This document shows positions 45,213-55,825 of a stretch of DNA of 64,000 bases, piece by piece. This DNA comes from Ilyonectria destructans (lineage: Eukaryota > Ascomycota > Sordariomycetes > Hypocreales > Nectriaceae), in NCBI GenBank assembly GCA_020740775.1, contig JAHEWK010000009.1, positions 186,001-250,000 of the forward strand. Direction: 5' to 3'. How positions within the stretch are numbered: the first letter of the stretch is position 1; each line of letters opens with the position of its first letter. Under the pieces are notes generated by a model. The model was not told the DNA's origin, ran no database searches, and saw only the letters and a program-made list of their open reading frames with translations. A program made the translations under genes and the position numbers.

Positions 45213-45565
45213 GAGAAATACCCGAGACTAAAAGAATTCACCTATATAATAATATAACTTAAGAACTGTTATAAGACTTCTTCTATCTGATATACTTACT
45301 GCAATAAGTAGTGTCGTCCGATATAATATAGCTCTTACTGCAATAAAAATACTAACTATAAGGTATATCTAAAGGAAGGCTGGTAATAGTAATAGTATAG
45401 GAAAGGGTATTTACTTTAATAGTCTTTTATATAGATAATTTCTGTATACAGTTAGATATAATTATTAGTATAATATAATAATAGGAATATTTAGAAAGGA
45501 GGAATAACAAACTAATAAGAATATTAGAAGAGGCCTAGTTATATAGCCTTAAGAACAAGACCCTC

Positions 45566-45575
45566 AGAGGGGAGA
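45566..45575 (+). other. Polypurine tract of the chromovirus
   Basis: AGAGGGGAGA a few bases before the 3' LTR, where plus-strand synthesis is primed in LTR retroelements. Confidence 0.7.
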
Positions 45576-45580
45576 TATTA

Positions 45581-45960
45581 TATCACAGCCTATACTAGGA
45601 CCAGGCAGTTATAGACAGCAGAATAATAAGAACCCACTTTAATACAGACTAACCCTATAGCCCCGCCCCAAGACCGACGCCCCACCAGGACCGACAATAG
45701 CAGTCCAGAACCAACAGCAGTCCCCTAGAGGACACAGCGGTCCACTTAGTATATAGTTATCTGAGAAGTATATATCTAATATAGGCAGCTCCTCAGCTAT
45801 TAATATAACTTAATTATATTAAGTATTTTTGACTCTACTATTATCAGACGTAATATGCTTATTTAAGTCTTGACCTGCCTGATTCCCTATTATATAAACT
45901 ACCAATTAGGATTAGCCTACTCTAGACTTATGAGTATAGTGTAGTGTACTGATTGTTATA
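45581..45960 (+). repeat. 3' LTR of the chromovirus
   Basis: 380 bp, starts TATCACAGCCT and ends GATTGTTATA, followed by the target duplication ATATT. Confidence 0.92.
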
Positions 45961-45965
45961 ATATT

Positions 45966-46468
45966 CTATTAAATATTAATATAAGAATAAAAACTTCTAT
46001 AAGAGAGAAGTTCTAACTTTTATATTATAATATATAAAGTAATTTATATACTTTATTATACTAAATATAATATTATAAGAAGATATTATATCTTATTTAT
46101 AGACTTTAAATTAACTAATATCCTAAAAATAAATTATATATTATATATTTTATATATTTAATAATAAAAATTACTTCTTCCCTTTAATTATATATATTAA
46201 TACTATTTAATATAGATACCTATAGATAATAGCTATAAAGTTATTTACTTACTTATAACTCTATATATTAAGGTTAATTATATATATATAACTATATATA
46301 ATAAAATTATCTACCTATAGGTAACAGTTATAATATTATTTATACCTTTAGGCAGCCTAATATATTATTAATAAAGCAGACTTAATCTATTAAAGTGTTA
46401 TATATATAGTAATTTAATCTCTTCCTTTAATTAAATAAATAAATATAATTTCTATAATTATAAGGGAT
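45966..46468. other. AT-rich right arm of the MULE
   Basis: Sequence between the chromovirus target duplication and the right terminal inverted repeat; no motif recognised. Confidence 0.5.
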
Positions 46469-46554
46469 CTATATTACTTATATAAGAAGGTCTATCTGCA
46501 CCCCCTATAGTGTAACGTCTATCGGTACCACCCATAGTGTGGGTATAAAGCCCC
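46469..46554 (-). repeat. Right terminal inverted repeat of the MULE
   Basis: Reverse complement of the left terminal repeat. Differences seen are C/T or G/A, for example GTGCCGATAG versus GTACCGATAG. Confidence 0.88.
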
Positions 46555-46563
46555 AGAATGCGG

Positions 46564-46968
46564 TAAGCAAATTGCGCCGAATACAAGGCTTCTCGGGTCG
46601 ATGAATAATAATAAAATTCACGCCCGTATCTTAAGACGCTAGCGTGATGACCCCACAATGCCCTCATATCATGGCGAGCAAGATTCCCTTTTTGGGACAA
46701 TGGTACCCTGGAAGCTGTGAAGGCGTTATATCCGGTTGCCTGATTACCACTACGCCTGATGTAAGAGTCCGGCAAAGTTGCAGCATCTTTGGTCTAAGAG
46801 GGTATTGAAAGGTACCGTATTAGAACGCTCCAAGCAGCTCTTGAGATATCTATAAAAGGGGTCAGGACTCTCCTCAAATAACACTTCCCACCGCATCAAC
46901 CTACGAAGCTTGCAATTGTACCCAAGTATATCGACGTTTCCGTTGGCAACTGTACCAAGTCCAAAACC
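46564..46968. other. Spacer between MULE and carbonic anhydrase gene
   Basis: About 405 bp of ordinary composition that must contain the promoter of the carbonic anhydrase gene. Minus-strand frames here run into the transposon end or through exons and are not credible. Confidence 0.5.
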
Positions 46969-47733
46969 ATGGCAAGCATCGAGATTCTTTTGGAGAGAAA
47001 CAAGTCCGTACTGTGGCAAAAACTTAACTATCTGACTCAGACCTTTATTAACTTTAGAGGTGTAGGAGCGTGATCCATACTCCATTTCCATACCTCTCAG
47101 AGCGTCCATCTGGGGAACCTGCTACCCGCACTTTCATCGGTATGTTGACCTAAATGGGCTCTGCGCCACACCTCTGTCATGTCAGTTTAATTAATATCCC
47201 CATTTTAGTGTCCTGCATGGACCCGCGCTGTATCCCTGAGAGAATTTTCAATCTTGACGCTGGAGGTGAGTTGAACAGAGTTACAATCATGCTATTAAAC
47301 TAACTTTACTATGCAGAAGTAGCTGTCCATCGGAATGCTGGTGGGAACATTCGTGACGCTCTACGGGATATTAATATTCTGGACACCCTTGTCAAGCTCA
47401 AAGAAATTCTAATCATTCACCACACTGATTGTGGCACGCTCCATGTTACCGAAGAGCAGATCCGTGCTCACCTGAAGACTTACGTGGATGAAGACAACTG
47501 GGACGATATTACAAAGATGAACTTTGGTGCAAACACCAAGTAAGTTAATATATGATGCGTTTATCTGGAGGTATCTTATTACTAACTGAGACTTTAGTAT
47601 TGAAGAAAGTGTCAGGGGTGATCTCGAATGGTTCCGGGCAAACCCGCTTGTTAGGGAGGAGCTGAAGCAAGGCTGCCAGGGGTTTGTTTATGACATTAAA
47701 ACTGGAGAGTTGAAGAAGGTTGAGACTGTTTAA
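46969..47733 (+). CDS. Beta-class carbonic anhydrase-like protein
   Basis: Five exons: 46969..47007, 47058..47139, 47209..47265, 47317..47539 and 47598..47733, giving 178 residues. The zinc site is complete for the beta class: C43 in SCMDPR, with the D45/R47 dyad, plus H95 and C98 in IHHTDCG. An RNAGG block lies between them, and the C-terminal FVYDIKTGELKKV is typical of the short fungal/bacterial type of about 170-180 residues. The reaction would be reversible CO2 hydration; no targeting peptide is evident, so a cytosolic location is likely. The first intron (47008..47057, GTACTG donor) is the least certain; the others have standard donors. The gene starts 415 bp from the MULE edge. Confidence 0.87.
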
Positions 47734-48159
47734 ATTAAATAGTCTTAACTAATTGGTTAACGGTAGAAAATAGCATATACTCACAAAGATTAACCCCTGA
47801 ATCTCACTTCATATAGAATTACAGTCTACGACTATAATTATTCTTATAGAGTTCCTGTGATTTGTGAAAGACTTCTACACTAAAGCCCGTTTTAAGCAAA
47901 CGAATGATCTCCGAAGTCCCCATGGTAATTATCTCAGCCAGTCCCCTGAGTTCCAGCCCTAGCCCTCTCGTTACGTTGTCTAATAGGGAGCAGGGTGTTT
48001 TCGCGGTTGGGTTAATAAGAAGGCTGCTATAACTGCTAAATATACTCTTAATAATACTATAGAGGGTATACTTAAAATTTCTAAAAAGCTAAAGATATCT
48101 GCCTTTTTATCTATTATTATACTGAGAGTTTCCAATAAGCCTTTATTTCTTCTAGTTAA
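47734..48159. other. Intergenic, 3' flank of carbonic anhydrase
   Basis: No gene; becomes AT-rich towards a repeat fragment. Confidence 0.45.
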
Positions 48160-48376
48160 ATAATATATTAAAAAAAGAAAAAATTAGAAGTTAAGTTTTT
48201 AAGTTAATTACTTATATATTTATATAGACGTAACCTTTTTAAACTGAAAAACTTAATATTTAGTTATTATAGAAATATTAAGTAGGAAATACTTAAATTA
48301 TAAATAAAACTAATTTTCTTTTAATTTTATACTGATAACTTACTTATCTTAAGAGATTAAATAGAAGTTAGATTAC
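48160..48376 (+). mobile_element. 5'-truncated, RIP-altered copy of the poly-C element
   Basis: About 215 bp aligned with the last part of copies A and B: CTTATATATTTATATAGA, then AATATTTAGTTATTATAGAA and the end GAAGTTAGATTA. The 5' boundary is approximate and no clear target duplication was found. Confidence 0.65.
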
Positions 48377-48721
48377 TTATATTAAAAGATTAAGCAGCTA
48401 TAGCAGCAGTAGCCAGTCTTTAAGCCTAAGCCTAAAAGCCCAGAAGACTACTAGCTACACTTAATAGCCAGCCCATAAGACTACACAGCCTTCCGGAAGA
48501 CCACTGGGTTCTTTAAAACAATCTGCCCGCTGTCTCTTAAGACCTAAGCCGGCAGACCCCCCTCTTTCTCTGCTAGCAGCTCTACCAGCCCTTTGAGAGC
48601 TTTCTCAACGTCCTCAGACCTTAGCTTCAAGACCCCTATAACAGCTTTTCAAGGCCGAACACGAGCTCGAATGAAGGAGCCCACGGGTGCGGAATGCACA
48701 TTTACTAACTACTAGCAAAGA
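48377..48721. other. Intergenic, possible old repeat
   Basis: CT/AG-rich stretch with alternating AGCC motifs and several TAG triplets; resembles eroded repeat but no family assigned. Confidence 0.35.
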
Positions 48722-49630
48722 TCAAAATAACATTCTCATTTTAAGCTTGTCCTTCTCGATGATCTCATCTTTGCGTTCTAAAAGCTCCTGCATATCCCAG
48801 GGGCAGCTTACGTATCTGCCACCTAACCACTCCTTACGCTCAGCAGCCAACCAAACAATCGTATCACCAGCTATGTCCGGACGATCGGGCAATAGATTCC
48901 GCATCTTCTCGGGCAACTCCTTGCTCATCTGCGTTTTAATTGCCCCCGGATTAACACAAAATGTCAAAAGTCCTTGGTCAGCATATTCGATCTGCAAAGT
49001 CTCGGTCCACCTCAGTATCGCAAGTTTCGAACTCCGATAACTCCCACTCCCGGGGCGAGCAGTCAATGCGCCTGAAGAAGAGACGTTGATAATCGTGCAT
49101 AAACCGCCGGTACTAGCCCGCGTTGAGAGTTGCATGGGAAGAAATGTGCGCACCATATTGAAGAGGCCGCGCACATTCACTTCCCACGTTCGCCAGTATA
49201 CATCTGGGTCTGAATCGAGGATTGGCTTATATGGTTCCTGGTGGGCCGCATTGTTAATGACAATGTCCAGACATCCACCGAAGCCCTGCGACACGATGTC
49301 GTGCATTGCTTGGACGCTGTCTTGATTTGCGATATCGACCGTGCAGCTAAGCACCATAGGCTCTGGGCGTCCGGCTTGCGTCGCAGCCAACTTCAACTTC
49401 TCGACAAGATCATCTGACACGCCGTGCAGATCGACTACTGCAATTAAAGACGCTCCTGCCCGAGCAAAAGCTGTAGCTGTGGCATAACCGACTCCGTCCT
49501 CCCAAGCTGCGCCTGTTACCAGAACATGTTTGCCAGCCAAGTCTAGCTTCAATGGGGAAATGAAGTCGTAGGTCGTGGAGCGATGCGTGGCTGTAAAGGA
49601 GCCGCCAGAAAGCTCTCCTCTAGTCGACAT
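48722..49630 (-). CDS. Short-chain dehydrogenase/reductase
   Basis: I choose the start at 49630 (MSTRGELSGGS), giving 302 residues. The open frame extends 45 codons further, but that part looks like leader. The classical SDR elements are all present: cofactor motif TGAAWEDGVG (39-48, a longer TGxxxGxG variant), INNAAH (125-130), catalytic Ser in NVSSSG (184-186) and Y198RSSK202, then PGAIKTQM. So it should be an NAD(P)-dependent oxidoreductase; the substrate is unknown. It lies 770 bp from the minus-strand NmrA-like gene and reads in the same direction. Confidence 0.88.
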   Translation of the reverse strand: MSTRGELSGGSFTATHRSTTYDFISPLKLDLAGKHVLVTGAAWEDGVGYATATAFARAGASLIAVVDLHGVSDDLVEKLKLAATQAGRPEPMVLSCTVDIANQDSVQAMHDIVSQGFGGCLDIVINNAAHQEPYKPILDSDPDVYWRTWEVNVRGLFNMVRTFLPMQLSTRASTGGLCTIINVSSSGALTARPGSGSYRSSKLAILRWTETLQIEYADQGLLTFCVNPGAIKTQMSKELPEKMRNLLPDRPDIAGDTIVWLAAERKEWLGGRYVSCPWDMQELLERKDEIIEKDKLKMRMLF

Positions 49631-50399
49631 TGTTGACTTTGTCGCCGCACGGGGAGATTGATGAGCCAGGAGATCCGAAGACTGAAGAAGCGCGAGTGAA
49701 GTGTGGCTGCATACAGCCGAAATGGTCATGAGGGATGATTCTGGCTTAAAGAGCCCCAAAGCCACACTAGATCCATAGTTTTCACCGCCTTACAAATCGA
49801 CATTCATTCCGTTTCGTATTAACTTACCTCATCAAAGGGCTTCGTTCATCCCGGATGGCGCCGAGACGATCCACTACCTCCCCGCCCACTAGCACCAAAC
49901 CACATTGATCGACTACTTTGACTACCTAGTTGGGAAACCCTTGACGTCACATATGACCGTTGACCTCCGTTACCACCCGAACCTTAGGCCAGGCCCGATA
50001 GGACACTAGTTGCCGAAGACTATTACTTACTGGGATACCGTTTGAGGAATAACAGGTATAGGACGTCGAACGGTTGATTCATGGGCTATGCACGGCCTCG
50101 GCAGAAGGAAGCATCACAACTCTGCCGAAACCACCCATAGAACTGTGAAGTAGACGAGTAACGTACGGGAAGAGTCCCCGTCTGTGGCCTTCTCTACGCA
50201 GAACATTAGAACTAGCCCAATGGGTGACGTGTCGATGATGGACGAAGTGAGTCGTTGGGGGCTCGGTTGTGGGCTCGGCTATTGGGTGTGTGGGCAACCA
50301 CCTTGCTCCGGTTTGCTTAGTATGGAGTGGTCTAAGTACAGCGAGTCGTCTGCCAGGCCCGGATTCACCCAGGGGACCTAACTTACTAGGCAGGCTCTT
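49631..50399. other. Intergenic between SDR and NmrA-like genes
   Basis: Promoter region of the SDR and 3' end of the NmrA-like gene; nothing else recognised. Confidence 0.5.
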
Positions 50400-51384
50400 C
50401 TAGACAGAAGCGAGCACCTCACGGACAACCTGCACAATATCCTCCTTCTCCAACTCCAGTTTATCATCCCAAAGCCCCCAAGGTCTGGAATCGCCCAGGG
50501 CCTGTTTGCCAAAAGCCCCACCCCTAGTCAAGTCCTTAATGCCGACGAAATCACCCTCTGCAAGCTTCTTTTGGCCACGAGCAATAACCTCCTCAGAGGT
50601 AAGATGCTCGATTGTCCATTTCTCGCCCTGGACTTCCTCGAATACATCTAGAATATCTCGCTGGCTGACGTTGAAAGATGAAATAAAGACGTATTGGTTC
50701 TTTGTCTCTTCGGCGTGTTCGAGCGCCGCAATTACAGCCTTGCCGATATATGGAAGAGTCGAGGCTGTGAAGATTCCAGTGCCATTATCGATAAGACCGA
50801 CGGTCTTAGTAGCGAGGTCGAAGCCGAAGAAACCATCTTTTAAGGCCCAGTCGAAAAATGCACCAGTAACAAGACTCGTCCACGATATCTGAGACTCCTT
50901 CGCTCGGAGGTAGTCGACGGTAGCCGCCTTGGGTGGCAAAACATAAGGGTTCAGGGCGGCAAACTTGGGGTCCCGCGAGGGGGGACCGAACTCGCTGGGG
51001 AAGAATCTCTTCACGCCTGCAGCTATAGCGGCATCAATGAACACCTGTTGGTCGCCAGCCGCGATGCCACCGACCATGCTGACTACTACATCCTTGCCCT
51101 CCATTGCAACCTGGACTTCGGGCTGATTGGCGTAGTCTGCTTTGAACACCGTTATGCCTTCCGGGAATAATGAAGTAGACTCCTTGCGAGCTAGAACGCT
51201 GACTTTGTACGACGGAGCGTTTAAGAATGCTTGAAGGACAGGCACACCCAAGTTTCCGCCGGCCTGCTCAAATATTGGTCAGTAGGATATTCGTGGGATG
51301 GGACCGGGGCGTTGGAGGAACGGGGGCAGTCCAGGATGTGATAAGACGTACACCAATAAGGAGAACATTCTTGAGGGAAGCCAT
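50400..51384 (-). CDS. NmrA-like/isoflavone-reductase-like NAD(P)-binding protein
   Basis: Exon 1 51384..51352 and exon 2 51263..50400, separated by an 88-bp intron with GTACGT donor; 298 residues. The splice joins VLLIG to AGGNLGVPVLQAFL, completing the GxGGxxG nucleotide-binding loop, which strongly supports the junction. Other family features are the KADYANQPEV segment, VSMVGG, and the FFPSEFG motif typical of the isoflavone reductase/phenylcoumaran reductase branch. Cytosolic reductase or redox-sensing role; substrate not predictable. Confidence 0.88.
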
Positions 51385-52413
51385 TGTTGATAGGATAAAA
51401 TGCTGAGCGACAGTAATCAACGATGTAGTAGTACAAAGATTGTTTGATGATATTCAGGTGAGGAAACAGACGAAGGTGTAGGGACGTCTTGTATTAAATA
51501 AGTTAGGTCTTGTACCACAGAACTATGCGGCCTTCTCGGGGGGACTAATATCGACAACCTTCATCGGGGGAATTTTAGAAACCCAATAACTTTATTTTCG
51601 ACCGCACTTTGAATCAGTCCGCTAGTATCTCCACTACGACGGTAGTAAAGATCAGCTAAGATCAGTAAATATTTAGTTTAACCGTGCCATGATGGCAGGC
51701 ATCCCGCCTTGAAAGTTGCTGATTTCTAAGCGCTCTTATGTAAAGCCTCCGGTATCACTAATCAACTATTCTATCTGCTATCGCACTACTACTTCTGTGA
51801 CACGGTGATTCCTGTCATCAAGACTAGACTCCAAGTGGGAAAATCTATGGTCCATTATGATACTTGGAAATTGGGGAGATAAGAGCACCAACTCGATTGT
51901 TGATGGCATCTGCCAAACCTTGAATGGGAACGCCTCCCTCCGCACAATGGGTGTCCTGGCGTGCCCTGAGCCTTAGCGTCGTCATGCGCTAGATCTTGAG
52001 TAAAAAGATTGACAGCTCGCTATCCTTTGACAAATGTGACAACCTGGTTGGTACTCTTTTATAAAAGCACTCGACATCTGCAATGTTGCTGCTCTCGACA
52101 GCACCGGCGGCCACTGTACTCTTGATCGCTCACAATCTCAAGGAATCCCCAAGCATACAAATTTGTCTAGGAAAGCCGGAAATGAGGTTATCATGCCTCT
52201 CAGGATGACCCCGAAATGTGACAAATTACGTACGGCCACGGCTATGGAATCTAATTACACAAGTCGCAACGCATCACATCCGCCCACCATGGTGTCAGTG
52301 ACGCCGGGCCTTTGGGTTAGGGAACCTTTCCAAGCCATCTATCGATACTATATGCTGCCTTAAAATGGGCTCCTATACATATAGTTGTCAGGGCATCTAG
52401 CACTTGTGCTGAG
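51385..52413. other. Intergenic, promoter side of NmrA-like gene
   Basis: About 1 kb. Short frames only. No repeat identified. Confidence 0.5.
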
Positions 52414-54754
52414 CTACAGTATATCTCCGTGGACCCCGGAGGATAAAGATTCCATGTCTATGCCTGGAGCTTCAGGGAAACTGAGAAGAGATGGTCCCAC
52501 CTTCTGGTTAGCACTATCGGGGGCTACATCAACAGAGAACGTGCCGAACACATCGAACCAAGAAGATTGCATTGCACCCCACTGATCCAGATCAGTACTG
52601 GCCCGCTGGTCAGACTCAGTTGAGTTTGATATAGTGCTGTAGTCGACGAGGAACCACATGAAATCTTCCTCGGCTTGGCTGAGGCCGATAATTTGCGGTT
52701 CATCGGATGCTAGTTGAGAGTAGGCCATGCGCAGGTCGGAGAATCGCTGTAGGAATTTGGCCTAGATTGACACATCCTTAGTACTAAAATAGTATGTGGG
52801 TGATTGAGGAGTCCTTAAATTAGATGAAGGAAAATATGCCGTCAAGGCCCGTGATTCGATAACATACCATTGTTGCCACATTCTTCCAGTACAGGCCAAT
52901 GTCTTGCGCGATCTCTATGCTCTCAGAAAGTAGGCGAGCCGAGTCATTTGCTTTCCAAGGCTGGTCATTGTGGCACTGGAGACCGACGATGGAGCCAGCC
53001 ATAAGCATGCAGTAGCCGTAGAAGGACGCCTGGACAACGACGCCGAGGCGGCGGGCCTCCTGCAGAAGCTCAATCATAGCTCGCGCATGTTCCCATGCTG
53101 AGGCAAAGGAGCGAGAGAGGAAACTGGACGGGACACCAAGCGAGAAAGAGGAAATTCGTCGCCGAAGTAGAAAGGGGTGGTAGAGAATGCAATGGCATAG
53201 GTGAAACAAAGCCATGGAGAAAATTCCAGGCCCAGCGCTAGGCTGGTCGACGGATCCGTCGGGGAGGTGATGGGAACTCACAATCTTTGCGGCCGATTTC
53301 GAGGGTAGTAGAGCAGTCTCTACATACAGCAAATCCGACTCAATAGAGGCAAAGTCCGAGTTGGCATCCCAAGGAGGGTTACGGTTCCGGATGTTGAATT
53401 GTTGAAGCATGTAGCCCGCCGTACGAGCAAGAGCGTACGCCATAAGCGTCACGCGGGCGAGCGGGCTACGGAGTACGTTCTCGGGAAGCGGCTTCCGTGA
53501 GATAAACTCCTCGAGCGTCATGGTGGACTGGCAGCAGCCGTCGCGGTAGGCAGGCTCGTCGCATGGTAGCTGAAGTTGGCAGGATGCATCCAAAACAGCG
53601 GGAGGGCGATAACGGCCGCAGGAGACGAGACGATCGAGGAGGTAGATGGACCAGAACACACGGCGACGCTCCTCCCGCTCAGGCCATGGAAAAGTCGCGT
53701 CATCCTCGACCATCAGTTTGAGATCCTGAGCTATACGGACCGAGAGACCAATTTTGACCCAGGCGGAACCGTGGCGCGCTTTACCAGCTAGAATTATGTG
53801 CAAAAGAACCCTGAGTCAGTCCTCATCGCAGCGGGGGGAGGGGGAGGCAGAAAGAGGTAATGACCGCTCAATAGAACAAAGCCATAGAGGAGAGATAACC
53901 AACCTGTGAAGTCGAATATAGCTAGCAGGGTGATAGTCTGAACCGTTTGTATATGAGCCGCACGATTGTGAGCAAGGCAGCTAACGACAATTGCCTTCCA
54001 GGAGCGGTTTGCATACTGCGCAGCGTGCTCATGCGGGTCGCAGAAGAAGGGGTCGGAGGAGAAGCGGGCGGAGCTGGCAAGGACAGCGAGGATGAGGTGG
54101 TCAGGCAAGAGACCATGCTCGAGACTCCGGCGGAAGCTGGCCTCGTGGAAGAAGGAGTACGGTTGATTGTGGCAGTGGCGGAAGTAATCGTTGACGCAAT
54201 CTAGAAGCACGGCGCGCGGGGGGAACGCGCCCAGGGAGAGGGTACCGACGCTTGGTTCTGAGGTTGCTAAGGGAGACAAAGGCTCTTGCGGATACCCCGT
54301 GTGGCTCGAGGGGGTTGCCGATGGTCTTGACGCGGACTCCTTATCAAGCTCTCGAGAGGAACCGATGCCCTGGGCACGTAAATCGAGTAGGAGGTCTTCT
54401 ATGCGGCTGAGGCGTTCTGACATGGCTGAAATCGATTCTTCGATGCTGCCGTTACCGGATGAGCCAGCGGGGGCTGGAGCAGCCGAGCGTGTTGACGTAG
54501 ATATCCGACTGGATGCCGGCGGATACTGGCATTCTGCGGCGAGCGGCCAGATTAGCGCGAGGTGAGGCGCTCAAGGGACAAGGAGTTCGTTCAATGGAGT
54601 CAATACCTCGACCGAGACGACGGCAATGGCCACACTGGGGCCTGTGGCCACTGCATCGAGACTTTTTGCGGCGACATTCCAGGCATGCCAGACTGGTACG
54701 CTGCACCGGGCGATACCCCGCTGGCATTCCTTGGTGCTCGAACTGCTCGTCCAT
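52414..54754 (-). CDS. Zn2Cys6 transcription factor with Fungal_trans domain
   Basis: Four exons on the minus strand: 54754..54607, 54533..53904, 53787..52868 and 52761..52414, totalling 681 residues; introns of 73, 116 and 106 bp keep the frame. The zinc cluster has C24, C27, C34, C41, C44 and C51, the last one reached only after splicing intron 1 (CRRLGR joined to ECQYPP). A short coiled-coil (MSERLSRIEDLLLDL) follows, as usual for dimerisation. The Fungal_trans core begins with CVNDYFRHCHNQPYSFFHEA and includes RRRVFWSIYLLDRLVSCGR. The C-terminus (ending DMESLSSGVHGDIL) is acidic and may activate transcription. Possible targets include the neighbouring reductase or hydrolase genes, but that is only positional. 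Confidence 0.9.
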
Positions 54755-55420
54755 GCCGGCAATGTCAAGGTGTGCGGAACTTGTTCGCGCGATGACGAGA
54801 CGTGCGCGTGATAAGCTTGGAACCTGGCAGGTCTGGAAAAAATTGTGCGGAAGTGTTGCCCTTACAACCGGATTGCTCGAGCCGGGGGTAAGTTAATTAG
54901 TAAGTAAGTCAAGTCGCGGGGTTCGTCGGGGATGGACAATTGGATTCTTCCATTCTACGTCAGTGGACTCTACGTTAGCGGAGACTATGACGCCAGGACC
55001 AATAACAGTTCAAGAATACGCAAGCAGATGCGAGATACAAGTCATGGGCCTCGCTTGCTGCCATGAGGGGGTTTTGGAGGGGAACAGAGCCTAGCCAGAT
55101 TCAGTTAACCTTCAAGTTGAGTTTACAGCTTAACTTGAGTTATCACTGGTGTCACGACCTAGCCGGGGACCAGGCGGTCACTAAGTTACTGTACTCCGCA
55201 CGGAGCGTTCGGGAGGCCCTTGTAAAGGTTATAGACAAATGCACCACAAACCTCAATCATTTTCATTTAACTAAACGTACAAGGGGAGTTGCCCAGCGAT
55301 GACAAGTTGTCCGCTAGATCCTAGGCCGTCACAATTTGCTCAAGCCTCTGTGAACTGCGTTGCCTGCTCTACTTCTACTCCCACCCTTAAACTCTTCACC
55401 ACCACATCAATCCCTTGCCC
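54755..55420. other. Intergenic; contains an LTR-like start
   Basis: At 55150 the sequence TGTCACGACCTAGCC is followed by GGGGACCAGGCGGTCAC. This resembles the first 35 bp of the chromovirus LTR in the window, without RIP changes. No second LTR end or target duplication was found. Confidence 0.4.
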
Positions 55421-55825
55421 TCACGTCTGGAACAGCCCCAACCCTACAAACGCAACGACTGCCGCTCCCCCCCACAATGCCGAAATCCCTTTATCCCATC
55501 CTTTCGGCCCCTGCATCGCAACCCACGTATCCGTCACACACACAAGAGTCCACGCCGTCGTCAAAACTCCCATCTCCTTCGTCTTCCCCTCACTGTAGAA
55601 CCAAAACAGCGCTGCTGCAGCGGCCACGTCGCGTATCCCAAGGAATACCATTGCTTTTTCGGTTATGGTGCGGCCTTCTGGTGTGGTAGGCGTGACCCCA
55701 AGAGATTCTGCAGCAACGGGCGGTGCGAGTATGCCCAGGGCTCCTAAACCAAAGACAGTGGTTGCGAGGCCAAGGCCCACGAGGCGCCATGTTGAATGGG
55801 TGAAGAGGCGGTTAGGGAAAGCCAT
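55421..55825 (-). CDS. Small four-helix membrane protein, DUF4267 family
   Basis: Intronless, 134 residues. Four hydrophobic helices are visible at about 14-38, 59-77, 86-104 and 115-133. The arrangement fits DUF4267 (PF14087): a GLGLATTVFGLGALGILAPP start, FLGIRDVAAAAALFWF in the second helix and a TDTWVA stretch near the third. The function of the family is unknown to me. The first residues show no cleavable signal, so it is probably an integral membrane protein. Confidence 0.75.
   Translation of the reverse strand: MAFPNRLFTHSTWRLVGLGLATTVFGLGALGILAPPVAAESLGVTPTTPEGRTITEKAMVFLGIRDVAAAAALFWFYSEGKTKEMGVLTTAWTLVCVTDTWVAMQGPKGWDKGISALWGGAAVVAFVGLGLFQT

Larger units (their letters stand above)
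37867..45960 (+). mobile_element. Ty3/gypsy chromovirus (LTR retrotransposon), RIP-degraded, inserted in the MULE
   Basis: 8,094 bp with LTRs 37867-38246 and 45581-45960, each 380 bp. The exact 5-bp target duplication ATATT lies at 37862-37866 and 45961-45965. LTR ends read TA...TA where the family has TG...CA, one C/T-type change at each end. Order of decayed domains: capsid and zinc-knuckle (to about 39,450), protease (about 41,060), reverse transcriptase (41,740-42,300), RNase H (42,630-42,900), integrase (43,500-44,350) and a chromodomain (44,650-44,800). This order and the chromodomain place it among chromoviruses. It is inserted in plus orientation. Confidence 0.93.
33974..46554 (+). 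mobile_element. Mutator-like (MULE, Hop-type) DNA transposon, RIP-degraded, with a nested LTR retrotransposon
   Basis: The 12,581-bp unit is bounded by 86-bp terminal inverted repeats (33974-34059 and 46469-46554) starting GGGGCTT. An exact 9-bp direct repeat AGAATGCGG flanks it (33965-33973 and 46555-46563). A 9-bp duplication with long inverted repeats is the mark of Mutator-like elements. Internal sequence still shows MULE transposase motifs. Subtracting the nested chromovirus and one 5-bp duplication leaves about 4.5 kb, a sensible size for an autonomous fungal MULE. The interior is strongly AT-rich with stops in all frames, so it cannot make its own transposase. Confidence 0.85.

Noticed and set aside
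46458..46775. 105-codon minus-strand frame next to the transposon
   Set aside because: It runs from host spacer through the right terminal inverted repeat and target duplication, so it cannot be an ancestral gene.
46750..47109. 119-codon minus-strand frame
   Set aside because: Antisense to the first exons of the carbonic anhydrase gene, whose splice sites and zinc motif are convincing.
49631..49765. 45-residue N-terminal extension of the SDR
   Set aside because: Ser/Leu-rich without targeting-peptide logic; the ATG at 49630 gives a normal SDR length.
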